Position numbers and translations under genes: made by a program
The notes under the pieces: model-generated
The model's input: the letters and a program-made list of their open reading frames with translations, nothing else
What the model was told of the DNA's origin: nothing
The model's database searches: none
Origin: Viridibacterium sediminicola
GTDB lineage: Bacteria > Pseudomonadota > Gammaproteobacteria > Burkholderiales > Rhodocyclaceae
Assembly (NCBI RefSeq): GCF_039631295.1
Contig: NZ_JBDIVE010000002.1
Span: forward strand, 248,001 to 312,000
Reading direction: 5' to 3'
DNA length: 64,000 nt
Shown here: piece by piece, positions 59,658 through 64,000 of the stretch
Numbering within the stretch: position 1 is the first letter of the stretch
How the letters are laid out: every line of letters begins with the position of its first letter

Positions 59658-60157
59658 GCAAAATTGACCAGCCGGCTGGTATTGCCGTTGACCGAGGGGT
59701 TAGGCCGCTCGATGTGTTCTGCGTGGCCGAAGATGCCTTGACCTGCCACGAACGCACCGACGACCGCCACCAGGAGCACGGAGCCAGAAAGCCATTTGTA
59801 GGCGCTGATGAATTGCGTGAATGGCTCACGACGCAGGGGTTCCGGTGCGCTAACAACACGCTTCGCCACCAGGGAAACGGCTGCAATTGGTATGCCTACC
59901 GCCGCAGCAATCTCTCGGCGCGGACTTGCGAGTGCAACGACGATAAGCCCGGAATGCAGATCGTGGTGACACCGAGCGCGATGGTTCTGCACAACAGGCT
60001 GCACGAGAGCGTGGAAATTGAATTGTGCGGAGAGGCAAATGGAGTGTGGTGGAAGGTAACGGCATACAGCATAACTCCTTCCGACGTGCCGAAAAAACTG
60101 GCGGATGTTGAACGGGCGCTAATCTCGGCATGGAATGCGCTGACCCCGAACACATGA
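59654..60157 (+). CDS. Unrecognised 167-aa protein
   Basis: It begins MSKIDQPAGIAVDRGVRPLD. There is a DEWLTTQG-like helix (ADELREWLTTQGFRCANNTL), and the C-terminal half resembles a small beta protein (VEIELCGEANGVWWKVTAYS). AAGGAG lies upstream. It ends at an inverted repeat CCGAAC/GTTCGG. Confidence 0.65.
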   Translation: MSKIDQPAGIAVDRGVRPLDVFCVAEDALTCHERTDDRHQEHGARKPFVGADELREWLTTQGFRCANNTLRHQGNGCNWYAYRRSNLSARTCECNDDKPGMQIVVTPSAMVLHNRLHESVEIELCGEANGVWWKVTAYSITPSDVPKKLADVERALISAWNALTPNT

Positions 60158-60192
60158 GCTGAATTGTTCGGCCTAGCCGAGAAAGGAAAGCT

Positions 60193-60459
60193 ATGAACGC
60201 AATACCTCCAATGACAGACGAGCGAGGCCGGCACTGGAGACAGCCTAGTTGTGACAGGGTACTGATTGACGACACCCATGCAGTTGTGAGTAAGGCTGAC
60301 TTTGACATGCTCAGCAACTACAGCACATCAAATCCGTCAGGAGTCTACCCGGGGAAGATGTGGCGCGCCGAATGGGCAGGCAAGCACTACCTGCGCTGGT
60401 TCGGTGACGGCGGACCAACTAAATGCACAAACAACCAGCGACTGCTGATTGTCGTGTGA
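60193..60459 (+). CDS. Small 88-aa protein
   Basis: It begins MNAIPPMTDERGRHWRQPSC and is beta-rich (KMWRAEWAGKHYLRWFGDGG). GAGAAAGGAAAG lies before the ATG. Function unknown; it is the type of short early protein phages often use to bind a host enzyme. Confidence 0.6.
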   Translation: MNAIPPMTDERGRHWRQPSCDRVLIDDTHAVVSKADFDMLSNYSTSNPSGVYPGKMWRAEWAGKHYLRWFGDGGPTKCTNNQRLLIVV

Positions 60460-60500
60460 GGCCATGATTGTTCGGCGGGATGCCGAGGAAAGAGAAAGCC

Positions 60501-60812
60501 ATGAAAGTAGATGTGATCGGGATGATCCTTAGCAACGCAGGCATGGCGTGCTTCGATGGCATTTTGATCGATGACAGCGGAAAGCCTATGCCGGCTGTAG
60601 ATTCGCTGCACACGCTGATGATGGAGTACGCCAAGGTGATGGATGGCGGCACCTCTGATCTTGTAGTGGCATCGCGCGAAGTGCTTTCGTCAGCACTAGC
60701 CGCCGCTGAGCCCGTCGCATGGCGCCGGAGAACAAAACACGGCTGGGACTACCGCACAAACCCACCAACTGAGCGCATGAGCAATCAGGGTTGGATACCC
60801 CTGCGCCCATGA
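60501..60812 (+). CDS. Unrecognised 103-aa protein
   Basis: It begins MKVDVIGMILSNAGMACFDG. ATG 60501 is preferred over an upstream in-frame start because GAGGAAAG lies before it. It ends RTNPPTERMSNQGWIPL, a tail seen in several phage proteins of the 'W-x-PL' type. The stop is followed by a GCCGAAC joint. Confidence 0.6.
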   Translation: MKVDVIGMILSNAGMACFDGILIDDSGKPMPAVDSLHTLMMEYAKVMDGGTSDLVVASREVLSSALAAAEPVAWRRRTKHGWDYRTNPPTERMSNQGWIPLRP

Positions 60813-60917
60813 CGCCGAACACGGGCGTGAGCAGTGGCGGCACGCCTTAACAACAGCACCAGCTTTCCACCGTCGGCTCGGGAGGGTGGCGAGCAAAGGC
60901 ACCAAAGGGCGAACACG

Positions 60918-61145
60918 ATGCAACAACAAACAGCGATTGAAGACCCGGTAGCTGACGCCTTGGACGACATGGCAGCGCTTGGCCAGCACTGGGCGCGCAA
61001 TCGTAAGCGCGGGCGCATGCCAAGTGGCATTCGTGCAGCCATGCTACTGGTGGCAAAAGAAGTGTTGCAACACGCAGACGCACAGGAACGCGCAATGCAG
61101 CAAGCAGCACAGGAGCCAGCCGCGCAAGTGAGTCAGAGCGCTTGA
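60918..61145 (+). CDS. Small 75-aa helical protein
   Basis: MQQQTAIEDPVADALDDMAA then a helical, Ala/Gln-rich tail. The preceding 105 bp (60813-60917) holds no gene but carries an attC-like segment. Function unknown. Confidence 0.55.
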   Translation: MQQQTAIEDPVADALDDMAALGQHWARNRKRGRMPSGIRAAMLLVAKEVLQHADAQERAMQQAAQEPAAQVSQSA

Positions 61146-61176
61146 GGTAACAGGCGGCTGGCACAGGAGAAAGAAC

Positions 61177-61425
61177 ATGAACCAGATTTTGAAAAAAGCA
61201 TGCAGGTACGTGAGGAACACAAATGGCGGCGCCACGTCTGGTGATTTTATTGACGATCACTCGCCAGTAGGGCACCAGATATGGCGCGACCTGACGGTGG
61301 CCGGGCTGGTGCGAGTAGACAATGCGGGTCGCATTTTCATTACCGATGCCGGCGCATCACTGCTTGAGGAGAAGACGATTGGCGACATGGATGACTGCCC
61401 TAGCTGCGGCGGCATGCGGCAATGA
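61177..61425 (+). CDS. Small 82-aa winged-helix-like protein
   Basis: The segment HQIWRDLTVAGLVRVDNAGR followed by IFITDAGASLLEE resembles a winged helix (recognition helix then wing), and the C-terminus carries CPSCGG. AGGAG lies upstream. Its stop overlaps the start of the adenine methyltransferase by 4 bp, so it could regulate or assist it. Confidence 0.6.
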   Translation: MNQILKKACRYVRNTNGGATSGDFIDDHSPVGHQIWRDLTVAGLVRVDNAGRIFITDAGASLLEEKTIGDMDDCPSCGGMRQ

Positions 61426-62303
61426 CCGCCGGCGCTGAACTGTTTGCCGTGAAGCGGCCGGCACTGCGATACCACGGCGCCAAATTCCGACTGGCCCCGT
61501 GGGTGCTACGGCACTTCCCCGCGCACCGCACCTATGTGGAGCCGTTCGGCGGCGCGGCCGGCGTTCTGCTACAGAAACCACGCAGCTACGCCGAGGTTTA
61601 CAACGACCTGGACGGCGAGATTGCGAACTTCTTCCGAGTGCTGCGCAATCCTGGCCAGCGTGCGGCGTTGGTGGAAGCGCTGGCGCTGACTCCCTACGCC
61701 CGCGACGAATTCGACCTAGCATGGGAGCCGGCCGAAGATCCCATTGAGCAGGCGCGCCGGCTGTGCGTGCGGGCGCAGATGGGCTTTGGCAGCGCAGGCG
61801 CGACAAAAGGCGTGACTGGATTCCGCATTGACACAAAGCGCGCGTACAACACGGCGCAGCACCTGTGGATGGAGTACCCGGACTCACTGGCCGCAGTTGG
61901 CGCCAGGTTCGCTGGCGTGTTGATCGAAAACCGCCCTGCGCTTGAGGTGATGCCGCAGCACGACGGCCCCGACACCTTGCACTTCGTAGATCCGCCTTAC
62001 GTGCTGGGCGCTCGCGTGCTGCAGGGCAACGGGCGCGGGTACTACCGGCACGAGATGACCGACGATGACCACGCCGAACTGCTGGCCGCCCTGCGCGAGT
62101 TGAAGGGCATGGTCATCGTGACTGGCTACGCTAGCGACCTGTACGCTGACGCGCTGGCAGGCTGGCGCGTGGAATCAACGCCGTCGCGCATATCCGCTAC
62201 GCGCGGGACGGCGCTGCGCACTGAAATGCTGTGGATGAACAAGGCCTGCGAGAAATCGCTAGAAAGCATGCATGGCGGGCTGTTCGACACGGCTAAAGCT
62301 TGA
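61422..62303 (+). CDS. Dam-type N6-adenine DNA methyltransferase (orphan)
   Basis: The D12-class motifs are clear: RYHGAKFRLAPWVLRHFP (SAM site start), EPFGGAAGVLL, a YNDLDGEIANFFRVLRNP stretch and catalytic DPPY in FVDPPYVLG. The 293-aa length is normal. There is no cognate nuclease, so it most likely protects the phage from restriction or times early events. It is coupled to the small winged-helix-like gene upstream. Confidence 0.92.
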   Translation: MTAGAELFAVKRPALRYHGAKFRLAPWVLRHFPAHRTYVEPFGGAAGVLLQKPRSYAEVYNDLDGEIANFFRVLRNPGQRAALVEALALTPYARDEFDLAWEPAEDPIEQARRLCVRAQMGFGSAGATKGVTGFRIDTKRAYNTAQHLWMEYPDSLAAVGARFAGVLIENRPALEVMPQHDGPDTLHFVDPPYVLGARVLQGNGRGYYRHEMTDDDHAELLAALRELKGMVIVTGYASDLYADALAGWRVESTPSRISATRGTALRTEMLWMNKACEKSLESMHGGLFDTAKA

Positions 62304-62401
62304 GCGCAGCGGATCGGCTCGACTGCAGAGTTAGAAGGCTATGGATTCACGGCAACGAATTTTGACGCGAAAAAATGGCTGTACGTTAACCACAAACCAG
62401 G

Positions 62402-62422
62402 GCGGTCCCTCTCGACGGAATT
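62402..62422. repeat. 21-bp direct repeat, copy 1 (attC-like 3' arm)
   Basis: GGTCCCTCTCGACGGAATT, with GC before it, also occurs at 62902-62922, exactly 500 bp away. Here it is followed by ATTGGGC, similar to an integron 3' core (GTTRRRY). It lies in the gap 62304-62449, which holds no convincing gene. Confidence 0.75.
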
Positions 62423-62449
62423 ATTGGGCTGGCGAAACAAAAGGTAAAC

Positions 62450-62659
62450 ATGAAAACAAATGAACAGCTTGTTCGCGAGTGCAACGAACTCGCTGACACG
62501 TTTGCACAAATGCACAACCACATGTCACGGCCTGCGTTCAAATATTACGAGGCCACGCACCCGCAAGAGGCTGGGTTTTGGAACATGGCCGTGGCCGCCT
62601 ACGATCATATTGAAGGCTCTGACGTTGAGGCTGCGCTAGACGAAATCTATGACATCTAA
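62450..62659 (+). CDS. Small 69-aa protein
   Basis: MKTNEQLVRECNELADTFAQ then an aromatic-rich helix (YYEATHPQEAGFWNMAVAAY). The stop lies in ATCTAAC, a perfect RYYYAAC core as in integron cassettes. Function unknown. Confidence 0.6.
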   Translation: MKTNEQLVRECNELADTFAQMHNHMSRPAFKYYEATHPQEAGFWNMAVAAYDHIEGSDVEAALDEIYDI

Positions 62660-62718
62660 CGCTGGCGTGAGGGGCGGCTGAAGTCCCGCTCGACGTAGAA
62701 GCCAGGGGGAATGAGAGC

Positions 62719-63174
62719 ATGATCAAAAATGCCAAAAACATCATCTGGGTTTGCGGCTGGTTTCTGGCTGGGACTTATTTCGCAGTAGCGGCCATCGGTG
62801 GATCGCATACAGCCAGCGCAATGGCCCTGATTTGCGGCTACATCGCAGGACGGACGAACACATTACTTATACACCCCGACATGAGGGGCCGCAGCTTGTC
62901 TGCGGTCCCTCTCGACGGAATTGTCAGAGCACACTCAACCGAGATAAGGAAAAATATGGAATACAAGTTTGTATCAGAAGGAAGCGGCACGAAATTGGAA
63001 GAGTCCGTAAATGAACTTATGGCGACAGGATGGGCGCCCATCGGCGGTGTGTCAGTGGCAGTGCTGCGCAGCACTTGGAAGAATGACCGCAACGGCCATG
63101 AGGAGAGCGAAACCGAGTGGGTGTATGCGCAAGCGATGACGCGGACGCCCCGGCACCGCAGCCAGGAGCAATGA
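62719..63174 (+). CDS. Small membrane protein ORF reading in frame into a DUF1737-like protein
   Basis: The first 50 residues have two membrane helices (IIWVCGWFLAGTYFAVAAIG and AMALICGYIAG). The frame then runs through a perfect 12-bp hairpin and the 21-bp repeat, and continues into the gene starting at ATG 62956. This looks like two cassettes whose junction lost a stop codon. Whether the fusion is translated is uncertain. Confidence 0.5.
   Translation: MIKNAKNIIWVCGWFLAGTYFAVAAIGGSHTASAMALICGYIAGRTNTLLIHPDMRGRSLSAVPLDGIVRAHSTEIRKNMEYKFVSEGSGTKLEESVNELMATGWAPIGGVSVAVLRSTWKNDRNGHEESETEWVYAQAMTRTPRHRSQEQ
62883..62930. repeat. attC-like hairpin with 21-bp direct repeat, copy 2
   Basis: GAGGGGCCGCAG (62883-62894) pairs with CTGCGGTCCCTC (62900-62911) with one G-T pair and a 5-nt loop. 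It continues into the 21-bp repeat (62902-62922) and GTCAGAGC, a degenerate 3' core. This stem plus core resembles an integron recombination site. Confidence 0.6.
62956..63174 (+). CDS. DUF1737-like 72-aa protein
   Basis: MEYKFVSEGSGTKLEESVNE followed by LMATGWAPIGGVSV is the pattern of the small DUF1737 family seen in phages. AAGGA lies 6-7 nt before ATG 62956, which supports independent translation although the frame is open upstream. Function unknown. Confidence 0.75.
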   Translation: MEYKFVSEGSGTKLEESVNELMATGWAPIGGVSVAVLRSTWKNDRNGHEESETEWVYAQAMTRTPRHRSQEQ

Positions 63175-63176
63175 AC

Positions 63177-63440
63177 ATGGAAACGACCATGAAAGCATTT
63201 GAGCTTGACGATTGCGGAACCGTCTACGCAGCGGACTCTGCCGAAGATGCCGCCATGATTTATATCGAAGATACCGGCGAGCAGCCGCCGGAAGGCTTCC
63301 CTCGCGAATTGAGCGATGCAGAGCTTGACTATCCGCGACCGGAAATTGACGAGGGCGAAAGGCCTACGGGGCGCTTGACGACGTTGCGCGCCTGGCTTGC
63401 AGAAACGAAAACCAAGGGCCTACTGGCGTGCGAATACTGA
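63177..63440 (+). CDS. Small acidic 87-aa protein
   Basis: A very acidic protein (ELSDAELDYPRPEIDEGERP) beginning METTMKAFELDD. ATG 63177 has GGAG at 8 nt, better than ATG 63171. Acidic early phage proteins sometimes mimic DNA, but no specific match is seen here. Confidence 0.6.
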   Translation: METTMKAFELDDCGTVYAADSAEDAAMIYIEDTGEQPPEGFPRELSDAELDYPRPEIDEGERPTGRLTTLRAWLAETKTKGLLACEY

Positions 63441-63477
63441 AGACGACGCCGAACACCGCAAGCCAAGGAGACTGACC

Positions 63478-63717
63478 ATGTGCCAATGCACGCCAGGAAT
63501 AAAAAGCCCGTTCTGCGGCAAGCCAGGATGTGAGTGGCCGCAGCCGCCGCCGGCAACTGAAGAAGAAGCTGGGATCGAGCAAGCGAGGGCGAAAGCGCAC
63601 GAACTTGCAACAGCAGCAGAGCGAGCTTGGTATGCGTACGCCGCGCTGCTCGTTGGACCCGATAGGACGCGGGCATTCGATGTGTACGAGAACCTGCGGA
63701 ACGCCCGCCGGGTGTGA
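63478..63717 (+). CDS. Small 79-aa cysteine-containing protein
   Basis: MCQCTPGIKSPFCGKPGCEW suggests a metal knuckle, followed by a helical region (ARAKAHELATAAERAWYAYA). The stop is followed at once by the GCCGAAC core of an attC-like site. Function unknown. Confidence 0.6.
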   Translation: MCQCTPGIKSPFCGKPGCEWPQPPPATEEEAGIEQARAKAHELATAAERAWYAYAALLVGPDRTRAFDVYENLRNARRV

Positions 63718-63718
63718 C

Positions 63719-63771
63719 GCCGAACACCTCTATGAGCGGCGGCACTCCGTCCGCTTGATGAACTGTTGGGC
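63719..63771. repeat. attC-like site between small genes
   Basis: A 5' core GCCGAAC (63719-63725), an inner pair AGCGG/CCGCT with an unpaired base, and a 3' core GTTGGGC (63765-63771) give the layout of an integron attC site, 53 bp long (at the short end of the known range). It separates the genes at 63478 and 63796. Confidence 0.5.
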
Positions 63772-63795
63772 GGCAGCCGCCCGGAGAGGACTGAG

Positions 63796-64000
63796 ATGCC
63801 GATTTACCACTACCACGCAATAAAACAGGTCCGCATCGGCGAGGTGACAAACCTAGACGGGATCGCTGCGCTTCAAAGCCCGGTGCTGACGATGGAAGAT
63901 TACAAGGCACTGAAGAAGTTGATTGCTGATGTTGATGGCGGTGGCATCGGCGGGCCTGACGGGCTGACCATTTGCAGCCTGACACTGCTTACGCCCAGCA
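63796..64000 (+). CDS. Partial small phage protein, runs off the right edge
   Basis: The visible 68 codons begin MPIYHYHAIKQVRIGEVTNL. GGAGAGG lies before the ATG and the frame is open to the window end. Function unknown. Confidence 0.6.
   Translation, partial: MPIYHYHAIKQVRIGEVTNLDGIAALQSPVLTMEDYKALKKLIADVDGGGIGGPDGLTICSLTLLTPS

Larger units (their letters stand above)
22150..64000. mobile_element. Prophage (contractile-tail type), left end within mutS, right end outside window
   Basis: From about 22150 the content changes to phage genes: baseplate and fibre proteins, portal, tail-tube-like and spike proteins, a DarB-like giant protein, orphan DNA methyltransferases and dozens of small overlapping genes. 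No integrase, repressor of a recognised type, terminase large subunit, major capsid or sheath was found, so at least part of the element lies past 64000. The left junction is set by the loss of mutS homology after 22149; the attachment core cannot be defined without the other end. Confidence 0.85.

Noticed and set aside
62304..62449. Short frame continuing after the adenine methyltransferase stop (about 47 codons)
   Set aside because: It has no start codon or ribosome-binding site of its own and runs through the attC-like repeat; treated as intergenic.
22150..64000. Integrase, terminase large subunit, major capsid and tail sheath genes
   Set aside because: Looked for and not found; they are presumed to lie to the right of the window, so completeness of the prophage cannot be judged.

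Overview
The window joins about 22 kb of ordinary chromosome to about 42 kb of an integrated phage. The chromosomal part (1-22086) is typical of a proteobacterium, most likely a betaproteobacterium; the taxon is an inference from gene order and protein style. It holds, leftwards, rpsB-tsf-pyrH-frr-uppS-cdsA-dxr-rseP (translation, pyrimidine, isoprenoid and envelope genes); rightwards, map and glnD; leftwards, tatD and a lipid-trafficking ABC operon (mlaE-like with a fused STAS domain, mlaF, mlaD, auxiliary lipoprotein) starting with ppx; rightwards, ppk behind a probable Pho box; and leftwards, a membrane GGDEF/EAL protein.

At 22087 the first 21 codons of mutS are readable (ending HTPMMHQ), and the sequence then diverges into phage DNA. 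The prophage has therefore entered mutS near its 5' end. Its other end, integrase, terminase and capsid genes lie outside the window.

Prophage layout. (i) 22224-27897, leftward: contractile-tail baseplate and fibre genes (gp25/W-like, J-like, I-like, fibre), ending in a radical SAM/SPASM enzyme. The neighbouring fibre protein ends in a three-cysteine motif, which suggests peptide maturation of a virion protein. (ii) 28031-36637, rightward: a tightly overlapping operon of accessory genes (Gp37/Gp68-like, Lar-like, ASCH, UVR motif). It ends in a 632-aa Cas12/TnpB-fold effector followed by a CRISPR array with 36-nt repeats and mostly 30-nt spacers. No cas1 or cas2 is present, and the first RuvC aspartate is replaced by histidine. 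This looks like a phage-borne, single-effector, probably nuclease-dead type V system and is the most notable content of the window. (iii) 36732-42882, leftward: a small protein, a membrane-anchored protein, a tail spike/muralytic protein, a tail-tube-like protein and the portal. (iv) 43063-44029, three small rightward genes ending at a strong bidirectional terminator. (v) 44077-52995, leftward: a 2216-aa DarB-like methylase/helicase with two partner proteins. (vi) 53173-64000, rightward: about two dozen small genes plus an orphan C5-cytosine and an orphan N6-adenine DNA methyltransferase. Several intergenic joints here resemble integron attC hairpins.

Operons (ii) and (vi) start from promoters of nearly the same sequence (TTGCC[T/G], 17-bp spacer containing GCATTACTT, TATTGT). 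Both lie in divergent intergenic regions, so the CRISPR operon and the early right arm are probably co-regulated. Together the methyltransferases, DarB-like protein, Lar-like protein and CRISPR effector suggest a phage equipped both to evade host restriction and to exclude or silence competing DNA.
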